37,827 bases of DNA from Candidatus Jordarchaeia archaeon (GTDB lineage: Archaea; Asgardarchaeota; Jordiarchaeia; Jordiarchaeales; Jordiarchaeaceae). Each line of letters begins with the position of its first letter. Position 1 is the first letter of the stretch. The notes beneath the pieces are model-generated. The model saw only the letters and a program-made list of their open reading frames with translations. It made no database searches and was not told the origin of the DNA. Location of the stretch: positions 1 through 37,827 of the forward strand of contig JAHQXB010000043.1 of assembly GCA_029856435.1 (NCBI GenBank), written 5' to 3'. Below, in pieces: positions 1 to 8,587 of the stretch. Both the position numbers and the translations under genes were made by a program.

Positions 1-163
1 AATGTCCTCTTTAATGCCTCTAATCTCTTCCCAGATTTTGAGCTGATCCTCCTTGATGCCCCTAATGTCCTCTTTAATGCCTCTAATCTCTTCCCAGATT
101 TTGAGCTGATCCTCCTTGATGCCCCTAATGTCCTCTTTAATGCCTCTAATCTCTTCCCAGATT
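1..163 (-). repeat. 63-bp in-frame tandem repeat
   Basis: Two identical 63-bp units (1-63 and 64-126) are followed by a partial third (127-163). Each unit encodes 21 residues of the coiled-coil gene and itself holds a shorter IRGIKED duplication. The array may continue beyond the left edge. The period keeps the reading frame, so copy number can change the coil length without disrupting the gene. Confidence 0.9.
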
Positions 164-291
164 TTTGTTTGTGTTGCTTCGTGGGTGTCCATTCTTCGGA
201 CTATTTCGTCTAGCCCAAGGTAGCCTAGAACTGTGTATCTGAACACTTCGTCTTTCTTCAATAACGCTAAGAACTCTTCCCTGAGACTCAT
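1..291 (-). CDS. Coiled-coil protein with 21-residue tandem repeats, 5' part only (runs off left edge)
   Basis: An open frame starts at the ATG at 289-291 and reads leftward without a stop to the window edge, giving 97 codons. It begins MSLREEFLALLKKDEVFRY, then a short helical segment (YTVLGYLGLDEIVRRMDTHE), then repeats of IKEDQLKIWEEIRG that are strongly coiled-coil. A helical head followed by repeated IWEE-type heptads resembles archaeal proteins of the DUF3782 kind that carry a PD-(D/E)XK nuclease-like domain further on; that domain would lie outside the window, so the family call is an inference. A TATA-like box about 26 bases upstream implies a leaderless transcript. No function can be fixed from this fragment. 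Confidence 0.7.
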   Translation of the reverse strand, partial: MSLREEFLALLKKDEVFRYTVLGYLGLDEIVRRMDTHEATQTKIWEEIRGIKEDIRGIKEDQLKIWEEIRGIKEDIRGIKEDQLKIWEEIRGIKEDI

Positions 292-312
292 GGTTAAACA
301 AAAACACCTGAT

Positions 313-321
313 GTATATAAA
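313..321 (-). promoter_or_regulatory. TATA box of the leftmost gene (leaderless)
   Basis: On the minus strand the sequence reads GTTTATATAC, centred about 26 bases before the ATG at 291. That is the archaeal TATA-to-start distance, so the transcript would begin at or next to the start codon. No Shine-Dalgarno sequence precedes the ATG, which agrees. Confidence 0.5.
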
Positions 322-678
322 CATTAAGGGTTTTTGTAATGAGAGGGATGAAAGGTATTAGAATGTAAAACATTTCATAATGAGAGGGGGGCTTGCAAAT
401 AGGAGAAATATACGGAAGGAACGTACCTACAAAACCAATGTTAAGAGAGGATAGTGAAATCAAACTGATGTAAAAATAGGAAGAGAACTCATTGGGGAAA
501 TTGAAAAATAATCGAGTTGTAAAGAGTGAAGTTTGAAAAAGGAAAGAGAACCAAGGCAGAAAAAATTGCTTAGCAAAACTTCAGAAAAAGCACATTACTA
601 AAAATTACACGAAGTTGCTTAATTCATCAATTAAAATTATGGTATTTATACTTTTTAGCATTAATTTCTAGGAGGTTG
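322..678. other. AT-rich intergenic region, nothing convincing
   Basis: No supported gene or RNA is seen. A short purine-rich direct repeat (AATGAGAGGG at about 340 and 379) is present. The long minus-strand frame crossing 146-463 overlaps the real gene out of frame and has no protein-like composition. Confidence 0.4.
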
Positions 679-983
679 TTATCCCCCTCCTCTTGCACAT
701 GATAATCCTATGGCTATGGTGTCTCCATCACCTAGTTTGGTTTCCAGCTCTCTCTCACGCATAGCTTGCTAGACGACTGTTTATCAGAACCGCAACACGT
801 CTCTGAAGATTTCCATCTTTTGGGTCGATAACAATTTTTCAAAACGGTTGCCGTAATTCTCAATTAACTTGTTAAGCAAATCTGAAGTGGTCTCTTCACT
901 TACATCCGGCTCTACCATTTTCTTCTTTGATTCCAGCCATACGGACGATTGACTAAATAAATTTCACCCACACATGGCCACAA
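679..983 (-). pseudogene. MoaD/ThiS-like sulfur carrier pseudogene (frameshifted)
   Basis: Three minus-strand pieces in different frames join into one MoaD-like protein. Piece A, through the ATG at 916-918, reads SDLLNKLIENYGNRFEK. Piece B, entered near 838, reads IVIDPKDGNLQRRVAVLINS and ends at a TGA at 755-757. Piece C (762 to the stop at 679-681) reads ETKLGDGDTIAIGLSCARGGG. The order 'DLLxKL..YG..F', 'VLIN', 'LxDGDxIAI...GG' is the MoaD/ThiS pattern, in which the C-terminal GG carries the sulfur. The frame changes at least twice, and the N-terminus (about 920-983) looks degraded too. MoaD-like genes often sit beside AOR genes, and this one lies downstream of an AOR on the same strand. 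Sequencing errors could mimic decay, but two or more shifts in 300 bp favour a real pseudogene. Confidence 0.75.
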
Positions 984-1056
984 CCAATCATCTTCCAGCC
1001 AAAGTAAAAAATAAGAGGTTGTAGGAAATCAAGATTAGCTTCTTAGTCTGTGTTTA

Positions 1057-2898
1057 TTATCCCCATAGATCCTTTGACACATCTTCTAAGCCAAGTTCTT
1101 TCAGCTTATTTTTCGACGGCCTACCGGTTTCCCAGTCCCAGTCCATAAGCCTATTGTATTCCTTTACCATATCTTCCAGATATGGAGCAATGGTCTTTCC
1201 TTTGGCACCTCCATCTGGTGGTGGTTCTAGTAGCCTTGGTGACACGTCAAGGTCAAACTCCGGCTTAAATCCATGTCTAACATTAAACGCCCGCTGCAAA
1301 TTGGCGATTCTCTCACCTATCACATACGCCTCATCAACACTGAGAGGCCAATCAGTAAGAGCCGTGTAAGCTTTAACCATAGTATCCATTGTGGCAAAGC
1401 CAAACCAGCATACTCCTAAACTGTCCTGAAAGAGCTTCAATATCTGGCCCTTTCTAGTATTCTCGGCTTTTCCCTCGATAGTAAATCGACCTGCCCCGAA
1501 CTGAAAAGTCTCATCCATACCCATTTCCCATCTTGGACCAGCTCCAGCGACGCAGAGTCCTAGGAACATATCCCACATAGCTCTAGCATCGTGCGCGTGT
1601 TGGGTTTCTCCCTTAAAGTGCACTGCGAACTCTGTTGCTTCTTTGCCTCCAATTTTCTCTGGTCCCTTCTTCAAACCTAAAGCAAGGATGTCACCTATGC
1701 CCTCTCTGTAAGCTATCCTTCTTAGCAACTCCGCCGCCGCTTTCTCATCACCCCAATTAAGCTCAAGTCCTCGAAGACCCTCTTTAGTAAGGATTCCCCT
1801 TTCATACGCTTCCATCGCCCAGCCTACAATTGTTCCGGCCCAGTTACCATCCAAACCCAATCTATCCACGTAATCTGTCAGCCATATTACAGCACCCGGA
1901 TCTGTTATTCCGATGTTCGAACCCAGATTTGAGAAGTCCTCATACTCAGGCTCTTCTCCCACAAAACCCGTGTAGGGACCCTCTGTTACCTCCATCATGT
2001 GAACATGCTTTAGGCTGCATCCATAACAAGGGTTTGGCTTCAACTTAAATTTCTCCCTAATATACTTCCCTGACAACTTCTCAACCTCTGGAAAAACACC
2101 AGTCAAAAAATTCTTTACAGGTAGGTCTCCGAGTTCATGAACTACTGGAGTATATCCTGCTGTTCCTAAAGAGTTAACAAGGGATCCAAGCATAGTCTGA
2201 AGGCTTTCCTCTCGCCACTTCTTTGCCAATTCTCTGAACTCATCAGGATTAGCTACGGAAACCTTTTCTTTACCGTACACAGCAATGGCTTTGAGATACT
2301 TTGAACCCATAACAATACCTATGTTTCCCTTAGAAGCAATATGGCCGTGTTCGTTCTCCACACATGCCCCAGCGACAAGATGCTCACCTGTGGGACCAAT
2401 AGCTGCAACGGAGGCCTTTTCTTGGCCAAGTTCTTTCTTGATGAGGTCTTCGGTTTCAAAGGTGTCTGCTTTTCCCCATATTCTGCTGGCGTCGCGTATT
2501 TCGTATTCTCCCTCGTGAATCCACAAATAGACAGGCCTTTCGGCAGCACCTTGGATTACTACACCATCAAATCCAGCAAACTTGAGACGTGGTCCCCAGA
2601 ACCCATGGGAATTAGCGACGGCTATGCTGTACCCGGTAATAGGGTTCAATGATATCACTTCAAAGTTCGAGGGAGACTGAACACTAGTCCCTGTAAATGG
2701 CCCAGTCATAAATATTAGTCTATTCTCAGGATGGTACGCATCGATTTCGGGAGGCACCTCGTCATACATGATTCTTGCGCCAAAACCAAGCTGCCCAATA
2801 TATTTCTTTGCAAAGTTCTCATCCAGTTTTTCTTCCCACATCTTCTCGTCAGTTAGGTCCACTCTTAGTATTTTTCCCATGTAGCCCCCTTTTATCAT
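1057..2898 (-). CDS. Tungsten-type aldehyde ferredoxin oxidoreductase (AOR) family protein
   Basis: The 613-residue length is typical of AOR. Family landmarks are the N-terminal GGYMGKILRVDLT, 'TGPFTGT' (66-71), 'GYSIAVANSHGFWGPRLKFAGFD' spread over 89-111, and 'HFKGETQHAHDAR' near 427-439. AOR enzymes oxidise aldehydes or related substrates at a tungsten bis-pyranopterin site and pass electrons through one [4Fe-4S] cluster to ferredoxin. Here the cluster motif is C291-x2-C294-x3-H298 with C497 as the distal ligand, so the usual third cysteine is a histidine. The start at 2898 keeps the conserved GGYMGK segment and has GGAG upstream; ATG at 2880 is the alternative. A TATA-like box lies at about 2926-2935. 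The decayed MoaD-like gene follows downstream, and the tungstate importer is 25 kb away. The substrate cannot be told from sequence. Confidence 0.92.
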   Translation of the reverse strand: MIKGGYMGKILRVDLTDEKMWEEKLDENFAKKYIGQLGFGARIMYDEVPPEIDAYHPENRLIFMTGPFTGTSVQSPSNFEVISLNPITGYSIAVANSHGFWGPRLKFAGFDGVVIQGAAERPVYLWIHEGEYEIRDASRIWGKADTFETEDLIKKELGQEKASVAAIGPTGEHLVAGACVENEHGHIASKGNIGIVMGSKYLKAIAVYGKEKVSVANPDEFRELAKKWREESLQTMLGSLVNSLGTAGYTPVVHELGDLPVKNFLTGVFPEVEKLSGKYIREKFKLKPNPCYGCSLKHVHMMEVTEGPYTGFVGEEPEYEDFSNLGSNIGITDPGAVIWLTDYVDRLGLDGNWAGTIVGWAMEAYERGILTKEGLRGLELNWGDEKAAAELLRRIAYREGIGDILALGLKKGPEKIGGKEATEFAVHFKGETQHAHDARAMWDMFLGLCVAGAGPRWEMGMDETFQFGAGRFTIEGKAENTRKGQILKLFQDSLGVCWFGFATMDTMVKAYTALTDWPLSVDEAYVIGERIANLQRAFNVRHGFKPEFDLDVSPRLLEPPPDGGAKGKTIAPYLEDMVKEYNRLMDWDWETGRPSKNKLKELGLEDVSKDLWG

Positions 2899-3441
2899 TC
2901 CAATTTCTCCTACTACTCAATTCACAATTTATAACATAATGTAAATTAAATAAACGTTATAAGTATGCCGAATCCCCACATTAATGGATATTTTTTCAAC
3001 TAAGGTATAATTCGAGACATTCCGCCGACCGTCCTCTACGAAGTCGCCTAAGAAATTGTAAGCTTTTTATCGTTAGTTATATTGGTCTCCGGGAAAAAGA
3101 GGGCAAAATAACGCCTTTTTTGGAAAAAGAGGCCTTCATTAAACGTTCGTGCCAGGGACAACAAATGACAAAAAATTTTTCAAAACTATTACACCAAGTC
3201 TTATTTGTTTCTAAGGGCACTACCAAAAAACAGCGACTCAACTTTAGAAAAACAGTGTTCTGTAAACATCGATGGCTAAAGGCCTTTTCGATATTAGTAT
3301 AATGGATTATCCACTGAAAAGTGTCAATTGATTCATATTTTTGATAAATCCATAATAATTCTCGATGGCCTTGTTTTAAAAGAAGAATTACGGTTAAAGC
3401 ACTCTCAAAATAAAAATTAAAGGGGTAGGTGATTACTGCGA
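2899..3441. other. Intergenic region upstream of AOR; no supported gene
   Basis: The right half contains a 122-codon minus-strand frame and a 60-codon plus-strand frame over the same bases. Neither has a ribosome-binding site, a recognisable domain or normal composition. The stretch next to AOR (2900-2960) is AT-rich and holds the likely AOR promoter. Confidence 0.45.
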
Positions 3442-4539
3442 TCATATTCTAATTTTTATGTTTTCAATCGGGTATGCCATGCATGGGTGAATGTATCCGA
3501 ATTTGCGGTCGGCTTCCAGCAATGTCACAGTGCGGGGCATGAAAACCTTTCCTGAAACCAGCTTAGTGCGGCATGTTGTACATACACCCGAGCGGCAAAC
3601 TGCGGGGATTACTATGCCCTCCCTTTCCAGCGAGTTCATAAGTGGCTCTCCTGCACGGGCCTTAAAGGTCTTTTTCCCAACTACCTCCACGGTGAATATG
3701 TCGTCGGCTTTGATGCCCTTTGGCCAACCTGGCTCCAATGTGACATCGTCTGGCGGACCGTAAGCCTCACGTTTGAGCCTTCTTCTGGGCAGTTTCAAGC
3801 TGGCTAGTTCGGCGTCGCAGAAATTGTACATTGCCTCTGGTCCACACATGTAGAATGTTTTTCCCTCAGTGTCGCCAATCTGGTTTAGGATGATATCCCT
3901 AGTTAAGAATCCGCATAGTCCCTTGTAACCTTCTGGAGGCTCAGATATGACTACGCTGTAGTGGATGTTTTTGTTCTTTTTTGCAATTTCTTCTAGTTCC
4001 TTGCCGAAAATTATGTCTTCTGGAACACGGCTTCCATAAATTAGCCAGATGTTTAGGTCGAGTTTTCGCTCCACCACTTCCCTTATAATGCTCATGAAGG
4101 GAGTTATTCCACTACCACCTGCGAGGAATACAAGGTTTTTTCCATCTGTAAGTGGTTCATAGTAGAACTGCCCCATGGGCCCCGTGGTTTCGAACTCATC
4201 GCCCACCTTTACATTGTCCAGCAGGTAGTTGGAAACAAAGCCGCCCTTTTTTCGGCGAACTGTGAGGTCGATGTAGCTGGTCTTCGTGGGGGACGAGGAT
4301 ATGCTGTATGGTCTGCTGGTGAGCACATTGCCTATTTTGACGAAAAGGTTAACGTATTGCCCCGCCCTGAAAGGGGGCAACTTTCCCTTGGTTGGCACCA
4401 TCCTGAAGGTTTTAGTACTGGGCGTCTCCTGAATTATTTCTTTTACTTTAAGATACATTCTCTCGGGATGCAAGCTTTCCACGATTTTCTTCACGAAGTC
4501 GGGTTCCTTAGTATAATCTCTCGGTTTTGCTTCCGACAT
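3442..4539 (-). CDS. NAD(P)H:acceptor reductase, FAD + NAD + [2Fe-2S] domains
   Basis: This 365-residue protein has three domains in the order of phenol-hydroxylase or PaaE-type reductases. The FAD barrel is at about 28-130, with R76-P-Y-S as the flavin motif. The NAD(P) domain is at about 135-245, with GGSGITP (141-147) and MCGPEAM (231-237). A C-terminal plant-type ferredoxin (about 280-365) has cluster ligands C315-x4-C320-x2-C323 and C353. It should move electrons from NAD(P)H through flavin to the [2Fe-2S] centre and then to a partner. A typical loader partner is an oxygenase, but none is nearby; the two FAD oxidoreductases directly upstream in the same operon (22 bp away) are the likely partners. 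An AGGAGG-like site precedes the ATG. The N-terminal 25 residues extend beyond the usual family start. Confidence 0.9.
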   Translation of the reverse strand: MSEAKPRDYTKEPDFVKKIVESLHPERMYLKVKEIIQETPSTKTFRMVPTKGKLPPFRAGQYVNLFVKIGNVLTSRPYSISSSPTKTSYIDLTVRRKKGGFVSNYLLDNVKVGDEFETTGPMGQFYYEPLTDGKNLVFLAGGSGITPFMSIIREVVERKLDLNIWLIYGSRVPEDIIFGKELEEIAKKNKNIHYSVVISEPPEGYKGLCGFLTRDIILNQIGDTEGKTFYMCGPEAMYNFCDAELASLKLPRRRLKREAYGPPDDVTLEPGWPKGIKADDIFTVEVVGKKTFKARAGEPLMNSLEREGIVIPAVCRSGVCTTCRTKLVSGKVFMPRTVTLLEADRKFGYIHPCMAYPIENIKIRI

Positions 4540-4561
4540 TTTTTAATTTCCTCCTTTTTAT

Positions 4562-6055
4562 TTATTTTTTTAATTCTTTTATTACCTTTTCCGCGGCCCA
4601 GCGGCCGGATGTTATGCAGGGCTCGTATCCACCTCCTGGCTGAGTCCAAGCCCCAGCAAAGTAGAGGCCCTTAAGGGGTCCCTCATTAGACAAGCGTGAG
4701 AGCGGCCCATCTTTCACAGAGTAGGTGAATCCCAGATAGGTTCCCCCGGGGTTGCCAGAATACCTCATGAGGGTTATTGGGGTGGCGACCTCAATGACCT
4801 CTATGTGTTCCCTTAAGCCCGGAAAATGTTTTTCCGCCTTTTTTATCAGCATTTCTGCATATTTGTTTTTAGTTTCTACATATTTTGAGGATGGGGTGCT
4901 GTACCATGGTTCCGGGTCGCTGAGGGCGGAGAGCACAATTACAGATGTTCCTGGGGGGGAAAAGTTGGGGTCGCCCTTATTGTAGGCTGTTAATAGTAGT
5001 AAGTCGGTGTCGTTTAGTTTTTTCCTTGATTCGTAGACTCGGTCATGGTCGTATGTGTCATAGTACCATATTTCAAAATCGTCTATACCAAGTTCCTTGC
5101 ATGAGGCGTCCATTCCCATATAGGCGGTTACTAATGATGTGCTGATTTCACTGGTTCTTATTCTTTCCAGAAAGGATTGGGGTACCTTGTCTTTTCCAAT
5201 TAGGTTGACTGCTGTGGAGATGGGATTGACGTTTGAAATAATGTGGTCGCTGTGTATTTTTTCACCCTTTTCGGTGATTACGCCCTTTACTTTGCCTCCC
5301 TCTGTGAGGATTTGTTTGACTCCGCAGCCCAGCCTTACCTCTCCACCGTTTTTCTCTATGACATCTATAAATGCGCCGGATAACATGGCGGATTTTCCAA
5401 AGATTTGTTTGGGGCCATTCCCTATGTATGAGGAAAGAGCGATGGCGAATAGAACATAGGATATTTTTGAGGGCGGCAAACCGAAGTAGGGCCAGTACAC
5501 GCTGAGCACCGCCCTGAGCTTCTCATCCTTAACGTAGGAGTTTACCACTTCGCCCCAAGTCTTATCCATCTTTGTGAGCAGGTATTCTTGAAGTTGCTCC
5601 TGAGTCATCTTAGGCTTTCCTGTTTGCAGATAATCAATAGCGTAGCCCGTGTTAAAAGACAACTCAAAAATTTTCTTGATTCCCTCCGCCTCTCTGGGAA
5701 AATGGTCTATGAGAATGCCTTCCGCAGCCTCCCGGTTAGCTGGAATTGTTATGTCAATGTCTGGAAACACCGCCCGATAACAGTCCTCCAGACTCACAAA
5801 TTTAGCCCTGTCCATTATGCCCAGTTCTTCAAGAAAGAGGCATAGCCCACTTTTCTCCTTCAAATTTAGTCCAGACATCTGGTGAAGAGAAATTTCAAAC
5901 TCGAAACGGCCCCTAACAAAGGTTGAGGCGTAACCCCCGGGCTGATGGTGCCGCTCCAAAAGCAATACACTCAACCCATTTTTGGCAAGAGTCGCCGCCG
6001 AAGCAAGGCCGCCCAAACCTGCACCAATAACTATAGCATCGTATCGGTCAGCCAT
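4562..6055 (-). CDS. FAD-dependent phytoene-desaturase-like oxidoreductase (copy 2)
   Basis: This 497-residue member of the CrtI/COG1233 family (amine-oxidase-like fold) opens with the dinucleotide-binding motif GAGLGGLASAATLAKNG and E35 for the FAD ribose. GGYASTF follows. The C-terminal flavin signature is 'GLYFAGAWTQPGGGYEPCITSGR'-like, ending GRWAAEKVIKEL. Family members desaturate, saturate or isomerise polyprenoid chains, using FAD. Archaeal relatives also act on isoprenoid or quinone side chains, so the substrate is open. It lies 105 bp after its paralogue and 22 bp before the reductase. No carotenoid synthase or cyclase is adjacent, which argues against a plain carotenoid cluster. Confidence 0.85.
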   Translation of the reverse strand: MADRYDAIVIGAGLGGLASAATLAKNGLSVLLLERHHQPGGYASTFVRGRFEFEISLHQMSGLNLKEKSGLCLFLEELGIMDRAKFVSLEDCYRAVFPDIDITIPANREAAEGILIDHFPREAEGIKKIFELSFNTGYAIDYLQTGKPKMTQEQLQEYLLTKMDKTWGEVVNSYVKDEKLRAVLSVYWPYFGLPPSKISYVLFAIALSSYIGNGPKQIFGKSAMLSGAFIDVIEKNGGEVRLGCGVKQILTEGGKVKGVITEKGEKIHSDHIISNVNPISTAVNLIGKDKVPQSFLERIRTSEISTSLVTAYMGMDASCKELGIDDFEIWYYDTYDHDRVYESRKKLNDTDLLLLTAYNKGDPNFSPPGTSVIVLSALSDPEPWYSTPSSKYVETKNKYAEMLIKKAEKHFPGLREHIEVIEVATPITLMRYSGNPGGTYLGFTYSVKDGPLSRLSNEGPLKGLYFAGAWTQPGGGYEPCITSGRWAAEKVIKELKK

Positions 6056-6160
6056 AATTTTCCCTCTAATTAATCTCTTAATACACCTCCCAAATCCAAA
6101 TTTTCACTTTGGACTTAATAATCTTTGATACCATCCATATTTTTTATTTTTACTTTTAAA

Positions 6161-7663
6161 TCAGCGTTCTTCATCCTTTTTCCTAATTATCGCCTCAGCC
6201 GCAGCCTTACCAGAAAGTATGCAGTTTTCGTAGGCTCCTCCAGGCTGACTCCAAGCATTTGCCAAGTAAAGTCCTTTAAGGGGACCTTCCTGTGGAAGCC
6301 TTAAGGGTGGAGTTCCAGCAGTGGAGAAACTGAATCCCAGATAGGTTCCTCCATGGTTCCGAGTATATCTCATTATGGTTAGAGGTGTGAACACTTCTAC
6401 CACTTCTATGTGTTCCCGGAGTTCCGGAGCCACCTTTTCTGCTTTTGTGATCAGCCTGTCTGCAAGTCTATTTTTTGTTTCCACGTACTTGTGAGGGGGC
6501 AAATCGTACCAGGGGTCAGCATAACTGGGAGCGGTAAGGGTAATAACTGATGTGCCGGGTGGTGAGAAGTCGGGGTAGGCTAGGTTGTATGTGGTGATTA
6601 GTTGGTGTTCTGGTTCCTCCAAGGTGAAAGCCTTTTGGTAAGCTTTGTCAAAGTCTGGGTGGTCGTTCAGACCTATTTCAAATTCTTTTATTCCAAGCTT
6701 ATGGTGTGGGGTGTCGAGTCCCATGTAAACTCCAATGAGGGAAATTCCCACCTCGTTTGACCTGAGTTTGTCGAAGTATGTGCCTGGTATTTTGTCCGCT
6801 CCTATGAGGTCTAGGGCCATGGTTAGAGGGTTAGCATTTGAAACAATGAAATCCGATTTTATCTGTTCACCGTCATCTGTTAGAACTCCGGTTACTCTGT
6901 CTCCCTCCGTGAGTATCTTCCTTGCACCGCAGCCGAGGCGAACTTCACCACCATACTCTGTGATAAGTTCTACAAAGGCCGCAGCAAGGCCGTGAGATTT
7001 TTCCCTGGGTTGTGCCCCTCCATAGTGGAATAGGTGGGACATGGCGACCGCAAAAATAATGTAGTCAACTTTTTTGGGTGGTAGGCCCAGAAACATCCAT
7101 AGTTGAGAGATTATGGCTCTCACCATGGGATTCTTAACTTCAGGATACATTATGTCAGCACAAGTTTTTCCCAAGTAGCCGAGCAGGTTTTTTGAGAGTT
7201 CCTCCTGAGTTAGACTGGGGTCTCCTCTGCGGAATTTGTTTATGGTTTCAAAGGTTGCAAACATCCGGTTTAGAAATTTGGTTATGTCTTCGCCGTCCTT
7301 GGGAAAATTTTCCTTCAACAAGTTTTCAATATTTTCCTTACCGGTGGGTAGGGTGATTTCAAAGTCTGGAAACACACATTGGTAAACGTTCTTCAGTTTT
7401 GTGAATTCCACCTTCCTGGTAATGCCCAGTTCCTCAAGGTAAGGGATAAGATTTCCAGTTTTCCTCTCCAGATCCGTGCCAGAAAGCATATGGAGTGAAG
7501 AGTCAAATTCGAAGCGGCCCCTAATAAAACCAGTAGCGCAGCCTCCGGGCAGTTCCCTCTTTTCAAGTAGAAGAACACTCAGCCCATTCTTAGCCAACAG
7601 GGCGGCGGAGGAAAGACCACCAAGACCACCGCCAATGACTATCACATCATACTTATCAGGCAT
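6161..7663 (-). CDS. FAD-dependent phytoene-desaturase-like oxidoreductase (copy 1)
   Basis: This is a close paralogue of the next gene in the operon, aligning from the N-terminal GGGLGGLSSAALLAKNG to the C-terminal LYLANAWSQPGGAYENCIL. The start chosen is the ATG at 7661-7663 (MPDKYDVIVIG): GGAGAGAGG sits immediately upstream, and the FAD motif then begins at the usual distance, giving 500 residues. The frame stays open to 7726, but the extra residues are unlike the family. Conserved blocks include LPGGCATGFIRGRFEFDSSLHMLSG (38-62 region) and 'YTRNHGGTYLGFSFS'. It is probably the first gene of the operon. The two copies may form a heterodimer or act on successive substrates; that is inference. 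Confidence 0.85.
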   Translation of the reverse strand: MPDKYDVIVIGGGLGGLSSAALLAKNGLSVLLLEKRELPGGCATGFIRGRFEFDSSLHMLSGTDLERKTGNLIPYLEELGITRKVEFTKLKNVYQCVFPDFEITLPTGKENIENLLKENFPKDGEDITKFLNRMFATFETINKFRRGDPSLTQEELSKNLLGYLGKTCADIMYPEVKNPMVRAIISQLWMFLGLPPKKVDYIIFAVAMSHLFHYGGAQPREKSHGLAAAFVELITEYGGEVRLGCGARKILTEGDRVTGVLTDDGEQIKSDFIVSNANPLTMALDLIGADKIPGTYFDKLRSNEVGISLIGVYMGLDTPHHKLGIKEFEIGLNDHPDFDKAYQKAFTLEEPEHQLITTYNLAYPDFSPPGTSVITLTAPSYADPWYDLPPHKYVETKNRLADRLITKAEKVAPELREHIEVVEVFTPLTIMRYTRNHGGTYLGFSFSTAGTPPLRLPQEGPLKGLYLANAWSQPGGAYENCILSGKAAAEAIIRKKDEER

Positions 7664-8068
7664 TCCTCTCTCTCCATTCATTTCAACGCCAGTACAACAA
7701 ATTTTTTGAGAAAAGCCTTTTTCCAAATTCTTGATTTTAGTCTTTTAGGTGGAAAAATTATTTATGCATATTCTAAGCGCAATCCTAAAATTTTAACATC
7801 GATTCGTAGTAACTAACACTCCTAAAAGCTTCATAAAAGAGCATCGGAATGAAACAATCCAGCCTGATTCGCCGCCTTAGGGACTCAAAATCACAAAAGC
7901 CACAAAATTGCTCCTTTTTAGAAAATCAAAAGCCTACATTCAATTACAAGAATTGTGGCAAGAAAGGCCTCCACCTCAAGAGTCTAGGATAATGTCAATG
8001 GCTCAGAAAGACATTTAACTACACTCTAATATTAATTCTATAATTATTAAAGGTGGAGGAGTGCCCTT
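7664..8068. other. Divergent intergenic region between FAD operon and flavodoxin
   Basis: The region holds both promoters. An AT-rich ATGCATAAATAATTTTT stretch (minus strand, about 7750-7770) suits the FAD operon, and TCTAATATTAATTCTATAATTATTA (about 8026-8050) suits flavodoxin. A 47-codon plus-strand ORF (7849-7992) exists but has no ribosome-binding site and is not called. Confidence 0.4.
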
Positions 8069-8524
8069 TTGCCAAAAGTTTTAATTGTTTATTGGAGTAA
8101 GTATGGGAACACCAAACAGGTGGCTGAAGCAATAGCTAAAGGTATTAATGAAACGAAAAAGGCTGAGGTAGTGGTCAAGAATGTTAAAGATACCAAACCC
8201 GAAGAAGTGCTAAATTACGATGCCTTAATTATCGGTTCCCCAAATCATGGGGGAGGACCTGTTGGAGAGATCAAGAATTTCTTAAAAAAACTAGAGAAAA
8301 TTAACTTGAAGGAGAAGTCAGCTGCCGTTTTTGACACACATGCCAGAGATGACATTAAAACTGTTCAAAAAATGGAGAAACAAATACGGGAAAAGCTCCC
8401 CGGCCTAAAACTTGTAGCTCCAGGCTTAGCAGCGCAAGTCAAGGGACTTTTGAAGGGACCACTTGTTGAGGGGGAACTCGCCAAAGCTGAGGAATTCGGA
8501 AAAAACATTTCCCAGAAGATTTGA
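8069..8524 (+). CDS. Flavodoxin
   Basis: This 151-residue single-domain flavodoxin is an FMN electron carrier. The N-terminal strand KVLIVYWSKYGNTKQVAEAIAKG contains the phosphate-binding S/T-rich loop (SKYGNT). 'YDALIIGSPNHGGGP' supplies the 50s loop, and 'SAAVFDTHARDD' the 90s loop region, where the usual aromatic stacking residue is not obvious. The start is TTG, chosen because GGTGGAGGAG lies eight bases upstream; a GTG at 8061 is out of frame. It could shuttle electrons for the neighbouring FAD oxidoreductases or AOR, but nothing beyond proximity shows this. Confidence 0.9.
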   Translation: MPKVLIVYWSKYGNTKQVAEAIAKGINETKKAEVVVKNVKDTKPEEVLNYDALIIGSPNHGGGPVGEIKNFLKKLEKINLKEKSAAVFDTHARDDIKTVQKMEKQIREKLPGLKLVAPGLAAQVKGLLKGPLVEGELAKAEEFGKNISQKI

Positions 8525-8547
8525 AAAAGTTATATCAAAAAACTTTT
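8525..8547 (+). terminator. Weak hairpin after flavodoxin
   Basis: AAAAGTT and AACTTTT flank a nine-base loop directly after the stop codon, in the 63-bp gap between two convergent genes. A T-rich run follows at 8579-8607, partly inside the opposing gene. AT-only stems like this are weak evidence. Confidence 0.3.
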
Positions 8548-8587
8548 AAGGAAGCGAGTCTAGCAACCTTTCCCCACCCTTTTTTAT

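Noticed and set aside
3077-3445. 122-codon minus-strand ORF upstream of AOR
   Set aside because: No ribosome-binding site, odd composition rich in W, C and F, and it overlaps the next gene's stop; opposite-strand frame over the same bases is equally poor.
7870-7900. tRNA-like stretch (CCGCCTTAGGGACTCAAAATC)
   Set aside because: No acceptor stem and no T-loop found on either side.
7849-7992. 47-codon plus-strand ORF between FAD operon and flavodoxin
   Set aside because: No ribosome-binding site and only one CxxxK-like motif; length is expected by chance.
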